In this document: piece by piece, positions 35,456 through 43,418 of the stretch
Layout of the letters: each line of letters begins with the position of its first letter
Numbering within the stretch: the first letter of the stretch is position 1
Assembly (NCBI GenBank): GCA_013792075.1
Contig: VMSR01000029.1
Span: 1-45,983 of the forward strand
Source of the DNA: Desulfobacula sp.
GTDB lineage: Bacteria; Desulfobacterota; Desulfobacteria; Desulfobacterales; Desulfobacteraceae
Reading direction: 5' to 3'
DNA: 45,983 nucleotides
Translations under genes and position numbers: made by a program
Notes under the pieces: model-generated
What the model was told of the DNA's origin: nothing
The model's input: the letters and a program-made list of their open reading frames with translations, nothing else
The model's database searches: none

Positions 35456-36640
35456 CTATTTTAAGAATTCGGATATGCCCTTGTCTTTAAGGAGGCTGTT
35501 CATAATCCGTTGCTGATAAAAAGCCTTTTCCTTTAGGCCTGCAAAAGAGGCTGGAAAATAGAGCAATAAAAGGGTTGCCTTGTTCTCCTGGAGATCCATA
35601 TCATCCAGCACAACGGCAAAGCGTTCCTGGTCGGACAAAACCGTATTGTCCACCAGGGGAAAATCAAAAAATCCAACCCAGAATTCCTTTGTTTCTGTTT
35701 TTTTACCCGATGGATCTGTTTTGCACTCTTTCCGGGTTTTGTTTGTGACCACCTTGACCCTTACATTGTTCCAGTTGGGAAATGAATGGCTGACGGAAAG
35801 GGTGAAGTCTCTTTTGGCCTTTCCATTGGGCAGGGACAAGAATTTTTTAAATGTCTGGCCTTTTTTATCGCAATCGGCTCCGGAAAAAACCGCGTTGGGT
35901 TTTTTGTTCTGGCATGTCTGATCCAGCTCTATTTCAATTTCAAAGCAGGCTTCAACACCGCTTAAGCTCTCCATTTGTTTGCTTGTAATCCGCCTGCCTA
36001 TTTGAATCAGTTCGTATTTTTTTCTCTCTTTTAAATCGTCTCTGTATTTTTCCCAGGAAAGCGTTTTGGTTTGTTTATCCTGCCTTTTGTTTCGGTCCTG
36101 GGCACGTTTCCATGACTTGAACAAATTCGCCGAACACATGGCTTTATTGTCTGTTTTTTCCGGTTGCCACGGCAAAGGTTCTTCCAATTGGGGTATTTCC
36201 CTGACAATGTCCAGAAGCACATATAAAAACAATGGCCGGATATCAAGGGTTTCGTGAAAATTCCGAGAGATCAGGTCCAGATACAAAAGATTTTTGTTGA
36301 TACGCTCAATTGCGCAGTTTTTATCCGATTCCCCAGGCAATTCTTTTTTGACACCCGGCTGATCATCTCTCAAAAAAGAAGAAAGAATCTGTTGAAACAT
36401 GTCCTTTCGCACAGCATTTTCCGTGTCTTCCTTCTTGCTTGTCAGTTCGGTGAAAAGCTTGATTCGATTTGAGGCTTCCTGTTGACGTTCTAGCACACAG
36501 GTACCCACGGATCCTGTTAAGAACACGGCAACAGCCGTTGAAACACCTGCCATGGAGCGTACCTTGTCCCAAAAATCTTTTTTCCCAGGGGGTACATTGC
36601 CCATATCTCCCCTGCCACTTTCCGGGTCTGCCTCATTCAT
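35456..36640 (-). CDS. Unrecognised single-pass membrane protein
   Basis: This 394-residue protein does not match a family I know. It has a short cytoplasmic N-terminus, one membrane segment at about 33-50 (VSTAVAVFLTGSVGTCVL), a helical, charged region (about 55-225) and a beta-rich C-terminal part (about 230-370) with several cysteines: TCQNKKP, GADCDKKG and RKECKTD. A GTATAGAGGAGGCG ribosome site lies before the ATG. Topology places the large domain outside the cytoplasm if positive-inside rules hold, but this is uncertain. It stands alone after rarD and before a 307-base gap. Function unknown. Confidence 0.7.
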   Translation of the reverse strand: MNEADPESGRGDMGNVPPGKKDFWDKVRSMAGVSTAVAVFLTGSVGTCVLERQQEASNRIKLFTELTSKKEDTENAVRKDMFQQILSSFLRDDQPGVKKELPGESDKNCAIERINKNLLYLDLISRNFHETLDIRPLFLYVLLDIVREIPQLEEPLPWQPEKTDNKAMCSANLFKSWKRAQDRNKRQDKQTKTLSWEKYRDDLKERKKYELIQIGRRITSKQMESLSGVEACFEIEIELDQTCQNKKPNAVFSGADCDKKGQTFKKFLSLPNGKAKRDFTLSVSHSFPNWNNVRVKVVTNKTRKECKTDPSGKKTETKEFWVGFFDFPLVDNTVLSDQERFAVVLDDMDLQENKATLLLLYFPASFAGLKEKAFYQQRIMNSLLKDKGISEFLK

Positions 36641-36947
36641 TTTTAACGCCTCCTCTATACGGGTTTAACCAGTTTAAATGGGATCATCTCCATTGTAATG
36701 GCTGCGACACAGATCAATTGAATAGGGAGGTTGGGTGCTGGAAACAGAAATCTGAACTTGTTACTGGAGTGACGCGTTGATTCTTTGAACCAAAAGAAAA
36801 TTCAACTTCATGCTGTCTGGTGTTTCATGAATATCTGCAAAAAACAATGGATCCCTGAAACACCCTATAACCAAAGTTCACACTTTTTTCAATCGGGGAA
36901 ACCCTGATTTTTGCGAAAAACAGAGGACAAACCAAAAGACGGCCGTC
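36641..36947. other. Intergenic region with inverted repeats
   Basis: No gene is seen. GGTGTTTCA at 36819-36827 pairs with TGAAACACC at 36856-36864. A 14-bp perfect palindrome AAGACGGCCGTCTT (36936-36949) overlaps the stop of the decarboxylase gene and may take part in its termination. The promoter of the unrecognised membrane protein gene should lie here, but no clear boxes were found. Confidence 0.4.
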
Positions 36948-38234
36948 TTAAATCAACACCACCTGGGGCAAGGCTTTTATAAAATTTTGACGCAAGCTAT
37001 AGGTATAGGCCCCCTGGGTGGGGATCAAAAGAACATCGCCAGGGGATATTGATTTGCCAAAATAGGCATAGCCCCATACATCATGGGGGGTGCACAGGGC
37101 GCCCAGAATATGGCAGGGTTTTTCCGTCAGGTCCGGAGCTGACAGGTTCAGTACCGGAAAATAATCGACTTCAAACCGTTCCCAGCCAACGGCATTGGTG
37201 CCGGCATCGGTGATGACCAGATCAGAGGCCTTTTTATCGATGACCTGGATAAGGATATGCATGCTCTCATGGCAGATCCAGCGTCCTAGTTCAAAGCAGA
37301 TTTTGCAGTCAATAAGAGAGAGAATGTGTTCCTTTATACCGGCCCCGATCTCACGGGCAAAGACCTCAATGGGAAGGGCAGGTATTCTGTAATGGAGAAG
37401 GGCATCCCTTTCACCACCCGCGTTTTTTGGGTCATGTCCGGCAACCTCTTTTTCTGTGGGGTCTTCCAGCAGCCATTCCCCCTGGGAGGGCCAAAACCCG
37501 CCGCCGATATCAATAAACGCAATCTTTGCCAGCAATGCTGCAGGCAGGGTTCTGAGCAGGCCTCCCAGCTCAATGATGAAGTCAATCTGGCGGGCGGGCG
37601 TCAGGTTCCAGGACGAATGGAATTGAAGCCCTGTAAACAGCAGGTTGGGAATATGGGAAACTGCCCCAAAGAATGCTGTCAGTTCTTCGGGCAATATGCC
37701 GAATTTTCGCCAGAGGCCGCTGGGGTTATTGTTCAGACGGACACCGATTCTCAGGGTTTTCTGTTTTCCTTCCAGCAATTTTTTCAAGCGTTCAAGCTCA
37801 CCAAAACTGTCCACCAGCAGGATGACCTTCTCCTGGTTATCAATGGCCAGCAGCAATTCCGCGTCTGTTTTGCCCGGACCGCTGAAAATAATATCCCTGG
37901 CGCCCAGGTCCAATGCAATTTGCAATTCGACTCCGCTGGAAACATCCAGCCCAAAGCCCTGTTCCAGCAGAATGCCCGAGATGGCAGGAAGATTGTTGCT
38001 CTTCATGGCATAATAAAAAGAGGTCCTTGGCAGGTTTTTCTCAAAACAGGCCCTGAACCGGTTTGCCTTTTGGCGAAGGACTTCGGGTTCCAGCACATAC
38101 AGGGGGGAAGGGTTTTGTTTGACCGCATCAAGAAATAGGGGGCCTTTGTCAAAATAGGCGGCGACAAAATCACACAAGTCCTCCCGGGGAAACACAAAAT
38201 CTTTGTCCGCCCTGTTCGTTGCCTTCTCGCTCAT
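36948..38234 (-). CDS. Fold-type III PLP-dependent decarboxylase
   Basis: This 428-residue enzyme belongs to the ornithine/diaminopimelate decarboxylase family with an alanine-racemase-type barrel. The PLP lysine is Lys78 in FYYAMKSNN. FIDIGGGFWPSQGEW (phosphate-binding Gly loop near 237), the ELGRWICHES segment, and the C-terminal HILGALCTPHDVWG with Cys and Asp at the active site, followed by GAYTYSLRQNF, are all present. Its substrate is not evident. It is the last gene in a minus-strand unit with a GNAT and an ATP-grasp enzyme and overlaps the ATP-grasp stop by four bases. That context suggests it decarboxylates an amino acid or a peptide C-terminus made by the preceding enzymes. Confidence 0.85.
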   Translation of the reverse strand: MSEKATNRADKDFVFPREDLCDFVAAYFDKGPLFLDAVKQNPSPLYVLEPEVLRQKANRFRACFEKNLPRTSFYYAMKSNNLPAISGILLEQGFGLDVSSGVELQIALDLGARDIIFSGPGKTDAELLLAIDNQEKVILLVDSFGELERLKKLLEGKQKTLRIGVRLNNNPSGLWRKFGILPEELTAFFGAVSHIPNLLFTGLQFHSSWNLTPARQIDFIIELGGLLRTLPAALLAKIAFIDIGGGFWPSQGEWLLEDPTEKEVAGHDPKNAGGERDALLHYRIPALPIEVFAREIGAGIKEHILSLIDCKICFELGRWICHESMHILIQVIDKKASDLVITDAGTNAVGWERFEVDYFPVLNLSAPDLTEKPCHILGALCTPHDVWGYAYFGKSISPGDVLLIPTQGAYTYSLRQNFIKALPQVVLI

Positions 38235-39544
38235 GCCGCTTCAATTTCAATAAAAATGCGGTTGGAAATCAATAAAAATTCGGTTTCAGAATAATTGTCC
38301 TTGCCCGGGCTAATGATCAGATGCCCCAGGTACCAGGAGTCATAATCCTCGGGCGGCAGGGTGATCCCATGGCCCGGTTTTCGGATGATATGGATTTTTT
38401 TAATCCGTGGATCCAACGACAGTTGATCCGTATCAATGCCCTTCAGAATTCCGGCCCGGGGGGCATGGATTCTAAAGCCGATACAGCTGGAAAAATGGTG
38501 ACGGTCTATGAGTGCAACCGGCTTTTTTGCGGCAAAATCAAGGGCCGCTTCCAGGATGTCAAAAGCGCCCGCTTCCCTTAACATAAACGGCAGACAATCG
38601 CCGCCGGGGCGGGGGGTCAGTTCAATCAACACAGGCTGGTCATCTTTCAGGATAAAATCAACCATGCAGATTCCCCTGTGGATTCCCAAAGTGCTTGCCG
38701 CCTGGAACAGCACTTTTTCAAGCTGGGCAACATCAAACCTGCCGGGCAAATCAGCGGTCAGGACATATCCCTGGATGGTGCCAAAGGGTTTGTTGCTGGG
38801 TTTAATTTTCCGGGTAAGCCGGATCAGGGTGGCATGGCCATTTTCAACGATCAGGTCGCAACTATACTCCGGCCCCTCGATCATTTCCTCTGCCAGCATC
38901 TCATGGCCCAGGGAAGACACTTTTTTGAACAGGGGATGGGAAGACTGCTTCTGCAACCCCTTGGCCAGAATATCAAATGAAGTCTCGCACTCACCGGGTG
39001 TCTGGCACTTAAAAACAAGCTCACTGCCGCTGGCCGAAAAGGGTTTTAACACAATGCCCTTTCGGCCGGTTTCCTGGAAAAAAGAAAGCACATCTTCACG
39101 GGTATTCACCGGGAAAACCCTGGGACATGCAATTCCATGGGCCTGCCAGATCTGTTTTGAAACATATTTATCCCTGGCGTTGCAAATCGCCTCAACTGAC
39201 GGATATGCCACCCCCTGGTCTCTGGCCAGGATGGATGCAAGCACCATGGATTCACAATCAAAACAGGCCACACCGATAATTTTCTGGTCATACCGATCAA
39301 GGTGGGCCTCCAGAGCACGTGAAACCGGATCTGCATCTTCCAGACAACACAAAATTTCTTCATCATGGGCAGGCACATCTTCCTTGCCTGCCTTCCGGAT
39401 GGCGGGATCTGTCAGGAACAAAGCCTTCCCGGGAGCTGCCGACCGGATCCAGTCAACATAATCGGTGGTTGTGCCCACAACAAGCACTTTGCCGGCCCTA
39501 GGCACAGGCGAGCACCCCTTCAAAGGCTGTTTTATTATAGCCAT
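38231..39544 (-). CDS. ATP-grasp ligase
   Basis: This protein (437 residues from ATG 39544) has an N-terminal Rossmann-like segment (VLVVGTTTDYVDWI), an ATP-grasp fold with GIVLKPFSASGSELVFKC near 166-183, EEMIEGPEYSCDLIVENG near 229-246, and VLIELTPRPGGDCLPFMLRE near 312-331, which holds metal and phosphate ligands. Such ligases join a carboxylate, activated as acyl-phosphate, to an amine. From the ATG it overlaps the upstream gene by 47 bases; an in-frame GTG at 39505, with GAAGGGG seven or more bases upstream and only 8 bases of overlap, is a better supported alternative. Partners are the GNAT and the PLP decarboxylase. Confidence 0.85.
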   Translation of the reverse strand: MAIIKQPLKGCSPVPRAGKVLVVGTTTDYVDWIRSAAPGKALFLTDPAIRKAGKEDVPAHDEEILCCLEDADPVSRALEAHLDRYDQKIIGVACFDCESMVLASILARDQGVAYPSVEAICNARDKYVSKQIWQAHGIACPRVFPVNTREDVLSFFQETGRKGIVLKPFSASGSELVFKCQTPGECETSFDILAKGLQKQSSHPLFKKVSSLGHEMLAEEMIEGPEYSCDLIVENGHATLIRLTRKIKPSNKPFGTIQGYVLTADLPGRFDVAQLEKVLFQAASTLGIHRGICMVDFILKDDQPVLIELTPRPGGDCLPFMLREAGAFDILEAALDFAAKKPVALIDRHHFSSCIGFRIHAPRAGILKGIDTDQLSLDPRIKKIHIIRKPGHGITLPPEDYDSWYLGHLIISPGKDNYSETEFLLISNRIFIEIEAA

Positions 39545-40463
39545 AGGCAGATTTATCGCAGTGTAGTTTATACAAAGGCCGGGGTATCAGATGAAACCGC
39601 TCTTTCCAGTTAAAATCGCCACATAAAAAATCCACAGATTCCATGTGGTTACGGCAGGACCATTCCATGTGATGCAAATTCATCCCTTTGGCAACCCCCG
39701 GAAACTCGGGATTTGTACCACCGGCCAGCAGGGTATAGGATTTATTGTACACAGCGCCGATATCCACGGCAGCTGTTTTCCCGTTGACAGATATCGTGGT
39801 AATTTTGAGCATCCCCCTTTGATGGAGATAGGCAACCAGGCTTTCAAAGGCACTTAAAAACCGGGAGTCGCTGAAATAGGAATTTTCTCCGAATGCGTCC
39901 AGGTTCATCTGGAACAGGGTCTCAATATCCCCCATTTGATCAAACTGAAAAACCATCTGCTGATCTTCCAGCCTGGACAATTCCGCTCTGATCTTTTTCC
40001 GAAATTTTCCTGAAAAAGACTGCAGATACGATTCATAGGAAAAACCGTATTCCCCCGGATAAAAAAGATACCCGGTCTCATCCGATGCTGCCATCCCATT
40101 TGATACCGACAATACATCGGGTGTCAGATAGTTAAGATGCACAGACCCCGGGACAGAGTCCACCAGCATTTCCAGGATTTCCCGGGTGGGGGCAATGATC
40201 CGGTTTTGCTCCAGCCAGGTTTTTCCATGCCACGTCTCGCCGGGGAACTGGACATATCGCTGGGCATCTTCATCATAGCTCAACGCCAATAAGCCGATGG
40301 GCATATTGTTTTTTTCCAGGGAATGGAAACTTAAAGGCCGTGAAAACCGATTGTGAAAACAGGATCTCACCTCCCACAGATCAAACAAACCTTTTTGGGG
40401 CCACATTTTTTCCCATAAAAACCGACAGGCGTCCGGGTCCTCATATATGATCGTCTTCACCAC
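39498..40463 (-). CDS. GNAT/FemAB-like acyltransferase
   Basis: This 321-residue protein resembles the GNAT-like acyltransferases of the BioF2/FemAB type. An N-terminal part (1-130) is poorly conserved; then YLQSFSGKFRKKIRAELSRLED near 145-166 and the core ITTISVNGKTAAVDIGAVYNKSYTLLAGGTNPEFPGVAKGMNLHHMEW near 222-269 follow, with GDFNWKERF near 283. Relatives transfer an acyl or aminoacyl group to an amine. The start is GTG at 40463, with AGGTG upstream, five bases after the stop of a 44-residue peptide. The next gene, for an ATP-grasp ligase, overlaps its 3' end. Confidence 0.75.
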   Translation of the reverse strand: MVKTIIYEDPDACRFLWEKMWPQKGLFDLWEVRSCFHNRFSRPLSFHSLEKNNMPIGLLALSYDEDAQRYVQFPGETWHGKTWLEQNRIIAPTREILEMLVDSVPGSVHLNYLTPDVLSVSNGMAASDETGYLFYPGEYGFSYESYLQSFSGKFRKKIRAELSRLEDQQMVFQFDQMGDIETLFQMNLDAFGENSYFSDSRFLSAFESLVAYLHQRGMLKITTISVNGKTAAVDIGAVYNKSYTLLAGGTNPEFPGVAKGMNLHHMEWSCRNHMESVDFLCGDFNWKERFHLIPRPLYKLHCDKSAYGYNKTAFEGVLACA

Positions 40464-40468
40464 GACAC

Positions 40469-40603
40469 CTATCGCCTGCAGCTTGCATGGAAAGGGGTAA
40501 ACTCTCTGACCACTTCAGGATAACAATTGATGATATCGCTTGCAAAGGCGATACCCCACGCTTCTTTGGCCGGATCATTTTTTAAAGCAGTATTTTTGTT
40601 CAT
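40469..40603 (-). CDS. 44-residue peptide, candidate substrate of the downstream enzymes
   Basis: The frame runs from ATG 40603 to TAG 40469. It has a charged start (MNKNTALKNDPAKEAW), a likely helix (GIAFASDIINCYPEVVREF) and an Arg-rich end (PFHASCRR). Two cysteines and no membrane segment or classical signal are present. A G-rich element lies about ten bases before the ATG. It ends five bases before the GNAT start, so translation is likely coupled. The position directly before a GNAT, an ATP-grasp and a decarboxylase is that of a precursor or carrier peptide. It could also be only a leader frame for translation. No database match is claimed. Confidence 0.5.
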   Translation of the reverse strand: MNKNTALKNDPAKEAWGIAFASDIINCYPEVVREFTPFHASCRR

Positions 40604-40640
40604 CTGTTTTTACCCCCATTTCAATTATTGAAGGACGTGT

Positions 40641-40913
40641 TTACCATTTTTCTTCGGTTGTCCGGTTGGATTGTTTTCCCCGGTCTTTCTGACGCTTTTT
40701 TTTGCCTTTTTCATTCTCCCGGAACCCACCTTTTTTTTCCGAATCTCTGAATTTGGTCACCTTGGTCCGTGTCCGCGGAAATTTTTTCTTGCTCTCAAAC
40801 CCGTCATCGTCGGTGTCTTCTTCATTTTCAATGTCTTCTTCATTTTCGATGCCTTTTTCTTCAATGCCTTCCTCTTTTTCGATGCCTTCTTCTTCGATGT
40901 CTTCGATATCCAT
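40641..40913 (-). CDS. Low-complexity peptide with acidic half and basic half
   Basis: This 90-residue frame has an N-terminal half of repeated IE/EE/GIE units (about 1-37, such as GIEKEEGIEEKGIENEEDIE) and a C-terminal half rich in Lys and Arg (KKKFPRTRTKVTKF, then KGKKKRQKDRGKQ). The sequence is likely disordered. TAGGTGACGG precedes the ATG. It is the first frame after the minus-strand sigma-54 promoter at 40996-41011, which supports it being expressed. The repeats could also arise by slippage, and no function can be assigned. Confidence 0.5.
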   Translation of the reverse strand: MDIEDIEEEGIEKEEGIEEKGIENEEDIENEEDTDDDGFESKKKFPRTRTKVTKFRDSEKKGGFRENEKGKKKRQKDRGKQSNRTTEEKW

Positions 40914-40995
40914 ACCGTCACCTATATGTAATCATATTTCCGACCCGTAGCGAATGTGTTGAGGGCCGGCATCCTTCTCCTGGTTTTTACAACTT

Positions 40996-41011
40996 AGCAC
41001 ACATCGTGCCA
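40996..41011 (-). promoter_or_regulatory. Sigma-54 promoter for the peptide/GNAT/ATP-grasp/decarboxylase operon
   Basis: Read on the minus strand, TGGCACGATGTGTGCT matches TGGCAC-N5-TTGCW with one change (TTGCT to GTGCT) and keeps the GG and GC dinucleotides at correct spacing. Transcription would start near 40985, about 70 bases before the charged-peptide ATG at 40913. Confidence 0.7.
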
Positions 41012-41098
41012 TATAAAAAAAATTTTTTTTTAATGTGGAAAACATTATAAATAGAGATAGTTAACAAATAGGCGGGTCATGGGTTCTGTGCTAAAAAA

Positions 41099-41141
41099 GG
41101 TAATACAATACCGTTTTATATCAATGCGGTATTGTATTACC
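41099..41141. promoter_or_regulatory. Perfect inverted repeat, likely enhancer for the divergent regulator
   Basis: GGTAATACAATACCG (41099-41113) and its complement (41127-41141) flank a 13-base spacer. The centre is about 110 bases upstream of the -24 region of the minus-strand sigma-54 promoter, a usual enhancer distance, and lies upstream of the gene for an enhancer-binding protein. Confidence 0.7.
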
Positions 41142-41234
41142 GAAATTCTCCAAAATCACACCAAATCGTATGGAATTTCTGTGGAAAATATCCCATACAA
41201 ATGGAAAATTGCCTTGCATTATAGCCTTTACGGG

Positions 41235-41249
41235 TATAGGTAACCTATA
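41235..41249. promoter_or_regulatory. Palindrome upstream of the regulator gene
   Basis: TATAGGT-A-ACCTATA is a perfect 7+1+7 palindrome about 50 bases before the regulator ATG at 41300. It may be an operator or overlap the promoter of the regulator gene. Confidence 0.45.
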
Positions 41250-41299
41250 AACCAATAGGCAAAAACGGTAAAAATTAACCGAAATTTGATGGGGTCCCC

Positions 41300-42712
41300 A
41301 TGCTGATCCGCGTAGCAACGGCAATCAAAGAAAAAAACATGCAGGTATTTCTGGAAAAAAGACTATCGGATTTTGATATCCAGCTCAAGGTCTGCCACAG
41401 AACAGAAGATTCCTGGCAGGAACTGGCCAGAAGTTGTGCCGATGTGGTCATTGTCAGCATAGGCCTTATCCCCGGCCCCTTTGAATCAAGCGTTGCCACG
41501 CTCAACAGTCTTCCTGAAAAACCCACCATTATTGTTTTAAATAACCGAAAACCTTCGGAAGAATATGCCAATCTGCTGGCATCCGGGGCAGATGTGGTTC
41601 TGTATTCCGGAATTGCCTCTGAAAGCCTGGTAGAGGCCATAGAAAGTACCCTTGAAGCCCGGCGGCAATTCTACTACCTGGACCGGTTTGACCAGCGGGG
41701 ACGCATCATCCCCAAACTTTCTGATTTTATTTCCAACAGCGAGGAAATGCAGCTTTTTCTGGAAGAGGTTCGACAGATTGTGCCCAGCAGTTCAACCCTC
41801 TTATTGCTGGGTGAAACCGGCGTGGGAAAAGAGCACCTGTCCAGGGCCATTCATGCGGAAAGCCCGAGGAGTACAGGGCCTTTTATTGCCATCAATACCG
41901 CTGCCATTCCCGAACAACTTTTGGAAAGCGAGCTGTTCGGCCATGAGCAAGGGGCATTTACCGGTGCGGTGCGCTCCAGGCGAGGGGCCTTTGAGCTGGC
42001 CCACGGGGGCACCATTTTCTTAGATGAAATCGGAGACATGCCGTTTTATATGCAGTCCAAGGTGTTGCGGGTTCTTCAGGATTTTGAGTTCACGCCGGTT
42101 GGCGGGGAAACCCCCATATGGGTGGATGTGAGGGTCATCGCCGCCACCAACAAGAACCTGGAACAGGAAATCATTAAGGGAAATTTCCGCCAGGACCTCT
42201 ACTACCGCTTAGGCGTTATTACCATGACCCTGCCGGCCTTGCGGAATCGGAAAGAGGATATTCCGGCCATGGCCAACTATTTTCTCAATGTCTATCGAAC
42301 TAAAATCGGACGCGAAATAAAATCCTTTTCCCGGACCGCAATGGAAGCCCTGTGTCAATACAGCTGGCCCGGGAACATCCGGGAGCTGATGAATGTCATT
42401 GAAAGAGCCATCCTTTTGTGCAAGTCAGACACCATTACCACCGAAAATCTGCCCAGCAATTTCCAGGACAACCTGTCTGAATCAGCCAGAATGTTTGGGA
42501 TTCCGGAGTCACACCTGATATCATGGGAAAACAAGTCCATGGCCGAGGTGATTGAACAGGTAATACAGGCTGTTGAAAAAAAATATCTTGAAATGGTGCT
42601 TAAAAAGACCCGGGGGAAAGTGGGAGAAGCCGCTAAAATTGCCGGTATCCATTCCAGGGGTCTGTATGGAAAAATGAAAAAACTGGGGCTGCACAAAGAA
42701 GCGTTCAAATAA
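41300..42712 (+). CDS. Sigma-54-dependent regulator with degenerate receiver domain
   Basis: This 470-residue protein has a receiver-like N-terminus (about 1-120), an AAA+ domain with Walker A GETGVGKE (171-178), GAFTGA (218-223) for sigma-54 contact and FLDEIGD Walker B, and a Fis-type HTH at the end (KVGEAAKIAGIHSRGLYGKMKKLGL). At the phosphorylation site the receiver has VVIVSIGL, with Ser53 where the aspartate is expected, so it is probably not regulated by phosphotransfer. It likely answers to a ligand or partner. It is encoded divergently from the peptide/GNAT/ATP-grasp operon, whose promoter is of the sigma-54 type and has an inverted repeat at enhancer distance. It is the probable activator. 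Confidence 0.92.
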   Translation: MLIRVATAIKEKNMQVFLEKRLSDFDIQLKVCHRTEDSWQELARSCADVVIVSIGLIPGPFESSVATLNSLPEKPTIIVLNNRKPSEEYANLLASGADVVLYSGIASESLVEAIESTLEARRQFYYLDRFDQRGRIIPKLSDFISNSEEMQLFLEEVRQIVPSSSTLLLLGETGVGKEHLSRAIHAESPRSTGPFIAINTAAIPEQLLESELFGHEQGAFTGAVRSRRGAFELAHGGTIFLDEIGDMPFYMQSKVLRVLQDFEFTPVGGETPIWVDVRVIAATNKNLEQEIIKGNFRQDLYYRLGVITMTLPALRNRKEDIPAMANYFLNVYRTKIGREIKSFSRTAMEALCQYSWPGNIRELMNVIERAILLCKSDTITTENLPSNFQDNLSESARMFGIPESHLISWENKSMAEVIEQVIQAVEKKYLEMVLKKTRGKVGEAAKIAGIHSRGLYGKMKKLGLHKEAFK

Positions 42713-42748
42713 CCACAAAACCAGATTAGTTGACAGCGCCCATAGACA

Positions 42749-43267
42749 CTAGGATACATCCCGCATCTGTTTTTTGACTTGGGCAACCAATTCCCGATGT
42801 CGATAATTATCAGGGTCTTCCGAAAGTGCTTTTTCCCCCCAATGAAGTGCATTTGGAAAATCCTTTTGCTGGCGGTAGTTTTCCGCAATAGCATACAGCA
42901 CATGCTGCAACGGTGCATTCCTGCTTTCAGGCGGAATCTCCAATACCTTTTTGAAATCGGCTAGGGCGCCTTCGTGATTCTTTTTAACTGTATAACAACT
43001 TCCCCGGCCAATAAGGCTCTCCTCGTCATACGGGTCCAATATCAAAGCGCGCGAATAAAACAGAATCGCGTCATCAATCCGACCTTCTATTTCGGAAATC
43101 TTACCCAGATAAAAATAAGGGTTATCACCATCTTCGTGACGATAGGCAGGGTCAATCTTGACAACTGTCTCAAATGCCCGGACAGCACCAATCCCGTCTG
43201 GTTTATTGAAACAATTTATACCTTCATTAAACCAATCGGTCGCAGAAAATGTACTCTCTTTATCCAT
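42749..43267 (-). CDS. TPR-repeat protein
   Basis: This 172-residue protein has about four tetratricopeptide repeats (WFNEGINCFNKPDGIGAVRAFETVVKIDP; PYFYLGKISEIEGRIDDAILFYSRALILDP; SLIGRGSCYTVKKNHEGALADFKKVLEIPP; AENYRQQKDFPNALHWGEKALSEDP) and no signal peptide. It should act as a protein-binding scaffold. ATG 43267 is chosen, because AGGGAA lies about six bases upstream; the longer frame to 43300 is not supported. Its start overlaps the stop of a short winged-helix frame by eight bases, so the two could be coupled. Confidence 0.8.
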   Translation of the reverse strand: MDKESTFSATDWFNEGINCFNKPDGIGAVRAFETVVKIDPAYRHEDGDNPYFYLGKISEIEGRIDDAILFYSRALILDPYDEESLIGRGSCYTVKKNHEGALADFKKVLEIPPESRNAPLQHVLYAIAENYRQQKDFPNALHWGEKALSEDPDNYRHRELVAQVKKQMRDVS

Positions 43268-43418
43268 TATATTCCCTGCCCTTACGCCAATCAAGATCAT
43301 AGCTTGAACTTCTTTTGCCCCCAGAGAGTTTGATAAGAATCCCTTTTTCTACAAGATCGGACACTTCCCTTTGTACGGTTACAACGGCTGGTATGGGCCA
43401 TTCCCATATATTTTTCAT
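43260..43418 (-). CDS. Short winged-helix frame, possibly a Fic-family C-terminal remnant
   Basis: This 52-residue frame (ATG 43418, AGGGGGGGTG upstream) contains VTVQREVSDLVEKGILIKLS and ends GGKRSSSYDLDW, which resemble the recognition helix and wing of the C-terminal winged helix of Fic-family or DeoR-type proteins. No catalytic Fic motif is present upstream. It may be a small regulator, but a remnant of a truncated gene is as likely. It overlaps the start of the TPR gene by eight bases. Confidence 0.5.
   Translation of the reverse strand: MKNIWEWPIPAVVTVQREVSDLVEKGILIKLSGGKRSSSYDLDWRKGREYNG

Noticed and set aside
40671-40931. A Phe-rich plus-strand frame opposite the charged peptide
   Set aside because: It is the complement of GAA/GAG repeats; poly-Phe output is typical of such shadows. 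The minus frame has a better start context and lies behind a promoter.
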